Part shown: positions 53,354 to 64,000 of the stretch, piece after piece | Layout of the letters: every line of letters begins with the position of its first letter | Numbering within the stretch: position 1 is the stretch's first letter | Assembly: GCA_013399305.1 (NCBI GenBank) | Contig: VXAI01000089.1 | Span: forward strand, 1,786,213-1,850,212 | Direction of reading: 5' to 3' | DNA: 64,000 nt | From: Rostratula benghalensis | Taxonomy: Eukaryota > Chordata > Aves > Charadriiformes > Rostratulidae | Notes under the pieces: generated by a model | Database searches by the model: none | What the model saw: only the letters and a program-made list of their open reading frames with translations | What the model was told of the DNA's origin: nothing | Translations under genes and position numbers: made by a program

Positions 53354-56300
53354 AGTATGGAAATCTGTGGCTTCCGAAAACACCAGTTAATGATGGGACT
53401 CCAGAAAGCATGAATATCAGCTACAGGCAGCACAGCAACATGAATGTTCTTACTAAAACACCGACAAACTCATATGAAATCAAATTTCAGGCACATGCCA
53501 GCATTAATTGAAGTCAAACTTGATTATATGTAAGATACATGCTCCCCCTGCCAAAATGTAAAGAGTGAGAATGTAAGAAAAGGAGCACATGAATGAAAAT
53601 TAAATTGTCTAATGCATGAGCTTCTGTTGGCTCTTGCAAACCAGCAACAACCATATCCTTACATGCAACCACAAATGAACATCTCATGTACGTAGGTGGT
53701 AGTTGCTGAAAGATAAGGGCACCTTTTATTCAAGATGTATTTTCCAAGTGCCTCCCTGAAGACTCCACAAGAATAAGTCCATACAACTAAGCAGCTGATC
53801 TTCAAATGTTTACTCACAGGAACAGCTGCAGTGAAATTCAAAATCAGATCACAGCAACTATTCATAAGAATAAGCTTTTACAGTAGAAGGGCTTTAGCCC
53901 CCATCTTCTATTATCTGCCAGATGTATAACAGTAACAAGAAAATGCATCAATAGCTGAAGTCTGACCAACTAAAAAGCCTTTGTTAATGTTCCCAACAGT
54001 GGCAACGAGGATTTAATAAATAAATAAATAAAGTGTACGTGCCTGCACACAAAACAAAATCCCAGGAATGTAAGTATCCTGTAAAAGTTGCAGTTTTACT
54101 GCCTTCCAAAGAAAATGAGAAGCCAATCCCATAAAATCTAACCATAATAAATCATTAAAATCCATTCTTCGTGGCTACCACTACAGCGCAGTTCTTCCAA
54201 AGCTAGGCTGGATTCACTGTTCAGATTGCTCTGCACATGCATTTGCCTGAGGCAAATGGGCTTAGCCTAAAGCTCGAAATCTCTAGAGGCCTGCGTATCA
54301 AATAGGACAGCACTGCTATTATCCAACTTTCCACAAGTGATGAACTTCTGACATGGAAGGAGATCACAAACCAGCTTCTTCACATCACTTGGGCAACTAA
54401 ACCAGTCTTTTGGTCATCCATTACTAAAATTCTTACTCAGACATGAACAACCTTCCAATCTGGATGTCAACAGATCAGCAGGCATTGCCTTCAGCTCATA
54501 AGCAGGCTGCTTATTTCACCTGTGAAGAGGATTAGATGCCTTCAGCACATCAAGGAAACAAGCATGAGAAAGACCTTATGGCATTTTAGCTCCATCTATC
54601 TTTAAATAAAATTTCCCCAAAGAGCAGGATTTTTTAATGTGCCATTTAAGCTACTACTTCATCATCATATGACTGACTGGCCTCCACTGCCATGACATAC
54701 AAAACTTCAGTATATGGTGACAGGCCCCCCAGAAAGTCATTCCACAACCTGAAACATCATCTACCCTTCAAACACACTAAAAATAGATTGCTCACCCCCT
54801 TGAGGTCTCAGCAGCCCATCTGATATTACAGTACAGTATTAACAAACCTATGTAGCCATGAATTCTTAAAATAAGTATCTTCAGAGATAAGATCAGAATA
54901 CCAGCAAATTATATTCCTGTACACCACTGAAGTAACATGGGTGAACCTGTGGAAGCAGTGTAGAACCATGGAGGGCAATGAGCATTCCATACTCGTTTTG
55001 CAAGAGCACACCACATGCAACCTTTGGTCAACCTGCCTGTCATCCTGCCAAGCAACTTCTGACTCAAGGCTTTTGGTCTGAAGACATTTTCTGAGTGCGA
55101 ACTCAGCAAATTTTATGTGGTTCCTTGGGAGAAAATCTTGTCTTTCTCCCCGGGTCCACAGTGGAAGAAGAGCAGCACAGTTGTAGAGGATATGGAATGG
55201 AAAATTCATTGTAGTATGTTATCACCTCCGTAATACAATCATTTAGAAATAATTCAGTTTTACTCATTTATTCATGCAGCTGGGTAACCCAGATATATTG
55301 ACTCACTCTTTCAGCAGCTCCAATGAGTAGTACAGGTATGCCCTTGAAGATAGGAATTTCAGAAGGTCTCACACATGCACAGATAACCCGGCAGGAGAAA
55401 CCTGCATGCTCCTGAGAAACAACGGCTTCTTCTCAACCTACCAGAGTGGAAACACATCAGGAGCCAGCAACACTGATGGGTAAAATACACAAATCCTGCA
55501 AGCCCTGAGCTGAAAGCCATCATATGTGCTGATTCACAACATGGTCTTCATTCATCTTTACTTCCAGAACACATGATAAAGTCCTCCTCTCCCCATGTCC
55601 TGGTGCTATCACACACTGGGCTGTTTTATAACATATGCTTGATCACAGACAAGAGAACTTGACCTCTATACGACCTGACATAGCTGAAAGCTGATATGCT
55701 TTCTCCCCATTGCCCTCCCCTAAAGAAAATAAAAGGTCATTTAGACCAAATGTAACCTGTCCACATTGACTTCGAAGTTACATCAATTCAATTTCTGGGA
55801 TGCACTTCTGGCCAAGAACCCAAACCCCTTCTTACAGGGCTGCAAGCCACAACCATATGAGAGGACAACAATTCAGCAGTCAAGAAACTAATTAACCAGG
55901 CTGAGAGTTGTCTGGCTGCTCTCAGTTTTCTATCAGCCATTCGTTAACATTTTTACACTTGTCAAGTTATTTAGCTAAGCATGATAGAAACAATTTCAGA
56001 GACCACCAGTGTTGCAGGCCCTTTATCCTGCACCCAGAGCCACCCAGATGTAGACAAGGAAGGGAAAAACTGGACTGCAAGATCAGAGCTTTGGATCAAA
56101 TAAGGAGAAAAATCATTCTAAGTTTTTTTCATATTGACATTTATTTATTTTTTTCTGACAGTACCTCTTGTCACACAACACAGAAGAACAGGATGACTCC
56201 TTATGGCCATTGTCTTCCAGACTTGGCTGCCTTACCAACTAAACAAAGGAGATACTGTATATATAGTTAGTCTTTTCTTCCATACTCACCATAAGCAGCA

Positions 56301-59300
56301 ACACACCTGGGAACAAATGATCAGTCAGAACAACAGCAGAGAAATAGAAACAAAGTGGCAGATGACTTTAGTAACCATCTGCCGGATGCTTGCAAACAGC
56401 AGAGCAGGTCTGCTCCAGTCTTACACACCAGAACCACTGCAAAAGGAGGTTTTTCTTTGCTCATCTACATACTGATTTGTTTCAACATACACAGCCACAG
56501 AACCCAGCACTAAGGTCTTAATTTCCAATATCCTTGTTAAATCCTAATTATGCCTATTTTACTGGGTAGAGGGATGGACGGTTGAAGGTATTAAAATAAT
56601 TAAGAGTGAGATTTCAAGGGCTGCTTTCTTTGGTCTCCTTACTGTTTGTTCAGAGAGGCCTAAAACCCCCTCTAAAAAGCCACATACTCACCAACCTAGC
56701 TGAGTCTGATTGGAACTGAAGAATCCAAGTCTGAGTTAAAGTAAGTAAGTATTTGATAAACAAGGTGAAAGGGGTGGGTGGCTGGAGCACAGGTTCTTTG
56801 TGTCACATTCCTCCATTCTGCTCTTTTCTTTTGCCAGTACTAAGAGGTCTAGGGACAATGTGTGGGAGGAATGTGTCTGCCTGGGTCCTGTGATAAGTAG
56901 CTATTGTACTTTGAATCTATTTGCATGACAACAGTTCAATCTAGTATGACCCATCTTCTTCCCAAAAGGAATATCCTGTGATGCCTTCTTTCCACAACCA
57001 CTGATACCACCCTGAAGCAGCGCTATTTAAACCTTAAGAGCTGCAAGAGGGAAGGAAGAGTTTGCTCATTTGGACAGTGCAAAGAAGCCCCTATTGTCCT
57101 ACAAGGCCACGGAAACAGTGACCACATGTACATCAGAAGATTCCATTTTTAGCATCGTTCAAAACAAAGTCTTCTCTTTCACATTATCACGAGCACACTG
57201 AATCCTCAGTCTTCCTATATCATTCTCTGTAATGTCTGCTTTGTTTTGCCTTGAAAACTCATTCTCCTGCCTCTCTACCCCACGCAATTGCTCTATTAGC
57301 TGCAAGTTTCCACTACACATAATTACGGCATGCCTTAGCCTACTTTTCTGTTTGCTGAATAGCTCTGCCTATTTTCTACTTATGCTGATGCTACCATTTA
57401 CTGTTCCTGACACTCTAATCCTTGTATCCTTTGAAGGCCTGACTTCCTCCACCACGACAGCAGCTGGGGTTCTCAGGCCCTTTCCAAAGCTTTTTAATAA
57501 CAACAGTAATGCCATCGTTGAACATCCCACTTCTTAATCTTCAGGTCACCATAGAGCCTGCACCTGTAACAAGTGCTGCAAATACACCAACAAGTGCTGC
57601 TGACCAACCATTATCTAAATGACTGGCAAGTTATTAATTATGTAGCATAAGGTAAAACACAGGCACACAATTCAAGTACCTACCTTCTCCCACAGGCATG
57701 AAATATCTCTCAAACTTTCTGCATAATCTCAATTAGATTGTTACTTCTTCCACTAGGAAGTAGCAGGTGACACTTTTCAACAACTAATTTCTTAATTTAA
57801 CTAGTTCAAAACTAACAGTAGTCAAATGAATCAACTGTTTCCTCAGAATTATTTGTCCTAAACACACTGGCCCTGCAATGACTGCTACCCCGATAAGCTC
57901 TTAGTAAGTCGTTCCTAATCACTCATGACATTGATGCTGTGCCTTACAGCTCTTTATGCTGACATTATTAAACATGTATTCTTAAAGAGACTGTATTTTA
58001 CTCCACTCAAGAACAATAACTGCACATCCTGAGATGTCCCTTTCCCATTTTTAAACTACCGAATAAACATAAACTGATTGTTTTTTCTTGAGGGATCTTA
58101 CCATCTTCTACCCAAAAAGCTGTTGTTAGCCCAAGCCAAAACCCACTGTATTCCCCCTAGACAGAAGCCAGAGGTCCATAATTACATTGCCAAGAGTAGC
58201 CCAAAACAAAGGTGCTTTTAGATCACGGGGAAACAAAAGGCATAGCATTGTTGCTAGGTCTGGGACAGATGTTCTGACCACCAGTGTGTCTCAAAAGTTA
58301 CCAATCACAACCACTGGTGAGCAAAAACTGCTTAATGAAAAGTTCCTTCAAGTAGTGATTAGACAAGGATATTTTGACGTAACAAGTACTGCCTCAAGTT
58401 GAGCAAAGCAACTGTACCAAGATCTTCAACTCCTTAAGTCCTGAAGATAACACAGAAAAAAAAAAAAAAAAAGAAAGAAACTGTACAAAGCTGTGCATAT
58501 TCAAATATAAGACACTAGAAATAATGACGCCTTTTTTTCATCTCAAACCTCCTCTTTAAAACCACTCAGTACCACAGCATCTAGCACAGCTTCATAAAAC
58601 TCAAGAGATGAGGGGCAGACTTTAGAACTTTGGTATTGTTTTTAAAGTTAAAAGAATAAAATGGAACAAGCCCCAAAATAGTATCATGTGATTTTTTAAT
58701 TACCTATGTGTTATACTTCCCAAACATAAGCTGAAAGCAGAATACTTCCAAAACTCACAACACAAGTGAGGACTGTATTCTATTAAATCTAGTCCCATCA
58801 TTTGGAAATTTCTACTAAAGCCTCTTTACTAGAACCAACAAGATAATTATCATAAGTTGAGCTATCTCCCTTCCTCCCCCCTTTTCTTCTTTCAGCACTG
58901 GCATACAAACCATGCTATTTTAACTTCTTTCCTGTTCTCCCAGTTCTTCTGGAACATTTTATTTTCAACAGTCAACTCATTTGGAGAAGTGCCATGCTGA
59001 AGTTCAACCGTTTACAATGTTAACTGTGTCTCTGCCAGCAGCTGAAGACTTGCACCACACCACCTTAGCCAGCACCTCTTGATTAAACAATTTGAGTTCC
59101 TCTCTCTCAAAGTTAGCAGTTGTTTAAGAAGCCTTCATCCTCATCATACTCTTTTTTTCCCTTCAAAATTATTCTCACTCTCTGAAAAGTAAGGTGGCAT
59201 TTCTCATCCCCTCCTCAGTTAACACTTTACAGACCTCCTGCTCACCTCCTATGGACCCATATTACATTTTAACACTACTTGAAAGATTTCCATTAAACAA

Positions 59301-62300
59301 GACCTTTCAAACAGATTGCTTGATTATTTAGTACTCTAGAAAGAAGTAACTGTTTGAAAAGCAAGCAACTATTTAGACTTATTAACTTCAACATTTTTAC
59401 TGAAGCCAGCAAAAGCCACTTCGTCACATCTTGATCCAGTGTGCAAGTTAAGCAAATCATACAGTTCTGGCACTAGCAGTGGACCATTTTCATCATGAAC
59501 AAGTTCACAGAACAGATTATTTAATTTTAAAATACAGAAATAACCATGAAGAGGACACTTATATTATTTTTCTACTACAATAGATTTAACTATAACAAAG
59601 AATAAGGAAACAAAATATGTGAAAAGACATAAGGACATGTTGGCCTTTGTAGACTTTTCCTGAACAGTTAAAACAGGATCTCCTTCCTATATCAGCATGT
59701 TTCTTCAAGTCACTCTTCAGTATTTTGCTGGGGGATTTGGATACTACAGGCTTTGCCTCCAAGTTTGCTTAGTAATAGCTTCAAACAAGGTATTGTTAGT
59801 AAATGATTATTGCACAGTTACTCACCAGATTCATACTTTTAGGTCCTTTTGCTGCAGTTTCTTACTACAAAGAAGTGTTCTGCTAAATTTAAGAAATTAT
59901 CCACAACACCATGCAGAGTGTTACAGCAAACTGGAGCAATCTCAATTTATACTGTAACTGTGTATGTTGCTTGGAATAATAGGAAAACTCATTTTACACT
60001 TGTTTCTGGTAATTCCAAATCTGAAGAGACATCTTTGAGGTTTTCTGAAGTAACCTTCCTCAAACTGTAAGTTGTACTATTATAAGACTTTAGTTCTTCC
60101 ATTTCCTTTTTAAGGCTAAAATTAAACTTGTCCATTTCTTGGGGCCCAGAGTAACATCTGCCAGATGTCCAGACATCTATGTAGAACACAGTTCTTCTCC
60201 AATAATTACCTACTTATCAGCTCCCTTTTAATTCATTCATGTCTTCAGGAAAGTAAATCCTCCTTTAAGTCAAAGTTCACAATACTAAAAAATTTGTTCT
60301 AAACTTCATTTAATTGAAATTATCATCTTTTTTTCTACTCTACTTGCAGCTGTTCCACTTTCCTTTTCCATTATCCATTACTTATATTCTTCATAGCCTG
60401 AGCATACACAACATATTTTTAATTTCCTCTTGTAAAAAAAAAAATAAAAAAAAAATTATGGCAGTAAATTCTAAACACGACATTTTAATTTTCTCAGCAA
60501 TGAAATCCAGTATGAACCAAGTAAAAATGTATAAGGAAATCCAATCATTATTTAAACATTTTTAAAGACATGGTCCACAGACTATGTTTAATGGGGTTGA
60601 GAACAGCAATTAAGAATAGCAAGTTTATATACTGAAGAATAAACTATGAATTTAATTTCTGTCAGAGCTTACACCATGATAAAGTTCTGGGTGCCCACAA
60701 ACCAAAAGCAATTGAAAGCCCTTGTCCAAATGAAGAAATTTGTGCCTGATTACACGAAGCATTCTAGTCACCACCTTCTCATGAATTAATATTATCTTTC
60801 TAGAGCTCCTTTGAAACCCACTATTTGGGGTTTGATGGAGTTTTTTTGTAGGCTACCATTGGTTTGGTTTTAAAAATAAAAGGAATCCCTCCGCTAGTAT
60901 TTTAAAAGCAAGGTGAACTTCAGCCTGTCTGGGCAGAACTATGGCAAGAAGCATCATTAACAAGAATATCATTCTCTAAAGGAATTTCAGTCTTACAGGG
61001 AAAAAAGAAAAAACTCCATAGAAATATGACCACTTTCACTCCAGCTCAAACTATTGCAATGACATTTGGTTTCCTAGGGTGTCTGCTACCACAAGATGAG
61101 GGTAAGAGGCTCTCTGATAAAGATCCTCAGCTTAAGTCTCAAACTGGTTCTTGGATTGCACATGCTATGCTCAAGAGCAATGTACATGTAGGGCACATTG
61201 TAGTGCAAGCATTGAGTTGACCTCTCAAGAAGTAAGAGGAGACTCAGAATTCTGAACTATGAAATAGAAGCAGACACCTAAGAAGACTACATACAGTCTT
61301 CTCATACAGAAGATGGGTATTTAGGATCTCACCCAAACAAGAAAAGGTCAGTGGAGACTTCTTCAGTGGCTGCTGATTTACACCTGTACAGGGATTGCAA
61401 AGGGCATCAAAGAACATCACCTCAAGGAGACAAAAAAAGTTAACCTCCTTCTTTACTTTGTCAAAATCTAAGATTAAACATACCTGAAATGGTACGTTCC
61501 ATGGCCCACTTCTGAAAGCTGGAGACCACCACAGGATCTCAGTAATTTTGGTGACGTATCAGAAACCAGAACTTAAGTAATGCACAGTTGACAATGTAAT
61601 GTTCTTCCCAAGTATATTAGACTACTTAGTAAACCATTTCTTCCATAGCAAAAATAAAATAAGGCATTGATTTTAACCTTGCAGCAACTGGATCCCAAGT
61701 TCATCGCTTGTCACTGCAGTCCTCAGATCTTTCTAGTCTGTTTGTGCATCTGGGACCATGTTCTGATTCAGATTCATGGGTCACTTATCCTGTCAATTTC
61801 ACCTCCCATATGTAACACACTTCTTCTTAAACTCTCCAGAGTAACCTATAAATGGACATTACTGATATCCTTCTACGGAGCTGTGCCTTCAAGCTCAGTG
61901 GCATTGACCTCTGGTATCCCCCTTGTTCATTTCAGCATGTAGTTTGAATTTTTTGAGGAACTGCATCTATTATGCAACTGATGTGCAAATTTAGGTTGAT
62001 GGTAAAAGAGTGAGGTCTGGTTTGAGTCTACTCAAAAAGATTTCAGGTTGAAAGGTGGGTTTAAAAAAAAGCACACAAATTCCTGTTCAACTGCTATCTC
62101 ACTTTAAAGATCTTAGGTTTCCATAAAGACATTAAAATCATAACAAGAATGTTGCCATTAAGTTTTCAGAAAAAAAATATTTTAAAACACCAGAAAGACA
62201 GCTATGATACCGTATAGAAATTATGTACGTTATGATGCTCTGAGGAACCTACTAAAAGCTTGCCAGTATCATTTAATGCAACCCAGTGAGCGGGGAGAAA

Positions 62301-63199
62301 TATTCCATCTTAATTTAAAATACATCCCAAAGAAGGAATGTCCTTGAAAATCAGTTGTTAAAAATCCCAAAATTCAAGCATCACATTTATCACCTACAAA
62401 AAAAATGACGGTACATGATGTTCTTTGGAAGAACCTGAGCACCCTTCAAGCTGTGTGCACTTACCTCCAAATGCCTTCCAAAATCTATAAATATATGCAT
62501 ATATACACTATTTCTTTGGCCAACTGACCAACCTCCTAAATTCTGTGGTCTTTAACCAAAGAAAAATGTCTAGAAAGGTGACCTCTGCATGAAAGCATAA
62601 GAGCAAAAAAGCCTGAGGATGTGTTTCTCTGTGTGAAGGAGAATCTGAGCAATTTCCTCCAATCCTCATTTCCTGATAGCATGAAGTCAGAGAGAAGACC
62701 CATCACAATGCTGTACATTGAAAAAACATGGAGAAACCTTAGGGAAAAAAATCATTATTAAGCCAGCTGCTGCCAGCAAAGCTTCAAAACATGGAGAGAC
62801 ATCCACAATGTTAGGAGCACTTCCCATCTCAGCTTTGTCTACTCTCTCTCTCCTCCATTTTCTGGTGGAGCTAGAGAACATGACATGGCTTACCTGACTC
62901 AGATCACAGCTCTCTGCCAAACTAGTCACTTCCTCTTAGACATGCAAGCAGCTTCATGAGACAAACAGACCCCCACAGACACACACACAAAACAGCAGCA
63001 GAAAGCACTCAAACTTGGAAGATCTTTCTCCTTCCAAACACCAGAAATACGAATGAAACTTTTCCCTTTTCACCTACAAAACAGGGACGTGAAGGGGGGA
63101 GAAATCCTATCAGATCACAACTACATGAAGCTCCAGGAGGATGTCTCTGTGTGGAGAATAGAAACCACAATGCTAAGAGGAGCAGGGAGCAGGGGGAGA

Positions 63200-63686
63200 A
63201 GGTTACTCCACAAGACATAAAGAGCTTGTAGACTGTGTGTGTGCATGTGTGCGAGAGTGAGGAGAAGCTTTGTGTTGTGGAGCCTGGACTGGAACCAAAG
63301 CAGACAGCTTGCAAATGGAGGACAGGGAGATAAAGAAAGGGAAAGAAGGGGTGAGATAGGGAGAAAGCTGCTCCGAGTGGTTGAGAAAGGGGCAGGGGAG
63401 AAAGCGCCTTCTCCCTCGCCTGGTTTAAAGGTAGGAACATCGGGGAACTGAGCAAGAAGTGGGCTTCTTCCCCTTCCTTTCTTCCCTTCTCGCTCTCTTT
63501 CTCTCAAAGGAGAGCACAAGCGTGTGTAATGGCTCCTGCTCTCCAGCTGAACGCTGTCCTCCTCCAAGCAACCTCCTGCGGGCACCACCAGCCCCCCAGC
63601 CCAGACGCCGCCGGGGACCCCCGCATCCCAACTCCAGGAGATCCGCTGTGGGGGCACCACCGCCGGGGTGAGGGACCAGCCTCACC
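63200..63686. other. Promoter-proximal intron 1, CpG-enriched, no gene
   Basis: Moderately GC-rich sequence with scattered CpGs, a short GT-rich run near 63234-63252 and long A/G-rich stretches. A plus-strand 5' splice-like site (TTAAAG|GTAGGA) occurs near 63430, as does CGGG|GTGAGG near 63665, which would fit a divergent promoter-antisense transcript, but there is no other support. Confidence 0.4.
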
Positions 63687-64000
63687 AGCGGCGAGGAGGA
63701 GGGCAGCGAGAGAAGACGAGGAGAAAGAGACGGAGTGGAAGAGGGGGTGAGAGAGAGACAGAAAGAAAAGAAAGAAAGAAAAGAAAGGAAGGAAGGAAGA
63801 AAGAAAGGAAGAAAGAGGTCACCCGATTGCCTGGGTCGTGCCAGCACGGAGCTTTTCTCTTCTCCGTGTCTCTCCCGTCTCTGATCCAAGTCCACACGCA
63901 CAGCACCATCCAGACCTCGCACACACACATATCCTCTCGGGCACCCCCCACCCCGAAAGCTCGGGTGATATCTCACTTATCTCCCCATATCCCCCCACCC
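63687..64000 (-). promoter_or_regulatory. ZNF462: Probable ZNF462 non-coding exon 1 / promoter region
   Basis: The last 600 bp of the window are clearly richer in GC and CpG than the rest, as expected of a vertebrate CpG-island promoter, and lie upstream of the coding exons in the right direction. Human ZNF462 has a non-coding first exon far upstream of exon 2. On the minus strand, CGCTG|GTGAGG with the GT at 63685-63684 is the best 5' splice site candidate, which would end exon 1 at 63687 or 63686. A weaker one (ATAA|GTGAGA) lies near 63977. The transcription start is not visible and may be beyond the right edge. The long ORFs on both strands here are low-complexity and I do not accept them as genes. 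Confidence 0.45.
63757..63817. repeat. Purine-only GAAA/GGAA microsatellite in the promoter region
   Basis: About 60 bp of imperfect GAAA and GGAA units on the plus strand, so pure CTTT/CCTT pyrimidine in ZNF462 sense. It continues a longer A/G-rich stretch from about 63690. Mirror-symmetric purine tracts like this can form triplex DNA, and GGAA repeats can bind ETS factors; both are inference here. Confidence 0.85.

Larger units (their letters stand above)
24979..63686 (-). other. ZNF462 intron 1 (about 38.7 kb)
   Basis: The 3' end is firm (acceptor at exon 2); the 5' end depends on the tentative exon 1 donor. Between the repeats listed separately, I find no ORF with recognisable homology in 24979-26842, 27174-29229, 29800-32717, 35317-39205, 39337-48520, 49819-63199. 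Large first introns of developmental regulators often carry enhancers, so conserved non-coding elements are likely, but I cannot locate them without an alignment. Confidence 0.7.
1..64000 (-). other. ZNF462: ZNF462 gene, 5' part (probable exon 1 through exon 7)
   Basis: The whole window is best explained as one transcription unit running right to left. Six exons with consensus splice sites give one continuous, phase-consistent frame that I recognise as ZNF462, a vertebrate C2H2 zinc-finger protein of about 2,500 residues in human. From established knowledge, it is a nuclear protein linked to chromatin organisation and pluripotency, and loss of one copy causes Weiss-Kruszka syndrome in people. 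Coding lengths are 220, 5468, 165, 269, 119 and 192 nt. The frame enters intron 7 in phase 1. The following exons, which encode the last fingers and the acidic C-terminus, are not in the window. The frame carries one premature TGA in exon 5 (see that entry). The outer bounds of this entry are simply the window edges. Confidence 0.93.

Noticed and set aside
54826..55209. 127-codon ATG-started minus-strand ORF in intron 1
   Set aside because: No recognisable domain, no supporting splice sites or promoter; length is within chance for 64 kb in six frames.
63009..63976. Long minus-strand ORFs (up to 183 codons) at the right edge
   Set aside because: Ser/Leu/Phe-rich low-complexity translations of the polypyrimidine tract and GC-rich 5' region; they do not match any protein I know and the ZNF462 start is firmly in exon 2.

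Overview
This window is a piece of a bird genome. The evidence is four CR1 retrotransposon copies with the avian-type (ATTCTRTG)n 3' tail, two long terminal repeats of the kind common in bird ERVL-like retroviruses, and a gene with avian-style intron sizes. I cannot name the species. An assembly gap of 331 N sits at 26843-27173.

One protein-coding gene is recognisable: ZNF462, a very large multi-C2H2 zinc-finger nuclear protein, read on the minus strand from right to left. The right edge (about 63.4-64.0 kb) is GC- and CpG-richer and is the likely promoter and non-coding exon 1. Intron 1 (about 38.7 kb) fills 25-63.7 kb. The coding exons follow: exon 2 with the start codon (24727-24978), the giant exon 3 (18682-24149, 23 zinc fingers), exon 4 (17074-17238), exon 5 (15534-15802), exon 6 (12127-12245) and exon 7 (7796-7987). 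Positions 1-7795 are the first part of intron 7. The last roughly 360 codons (judged against the human protein of about 2,500 residues) lie beyond the left edge. The splice phases of all six coding exons join consistently and give 2,144 codons plus one base in the window.

The most striking observation is in exon 5. The reading frame is clearly conserved on both sides, but an in-frame TGA at 15683-15685 (codon 1991 of the joined frame) replaces the glycine codon expected just before a zinc finger. The 3' splice site of the same exon seems to carry a 4-bp tandem duplication, and the exon is bracketed by a G12 and a C14 homopolymer (transcript sense) that could pair. This is either a sequencing or assembly problem, a real null allele, or an exon whose splicing has changed.

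The rest of the window is intronic. It holds CR1 fragments (1.92-3.29, 14.45-14.65, 29.23-29.42 and 48.52-49.82 kb), two solo LTRs (3.30-3.78 and 17.35-17.91 kb), a probable ancient MIR-type SINE (39.21-39.34 kb), a two-copy 122-bp direct repeat (32.7 and 35.2 kb), a GC-rich but CpG-poor block (29.44-29.80 kb) and several microsatellites. I see no tRNA, rRNA, CRISPR array or second protein-coding gene. No clearly new biological system is visible; the exon 5 situation is what most deserves checking.
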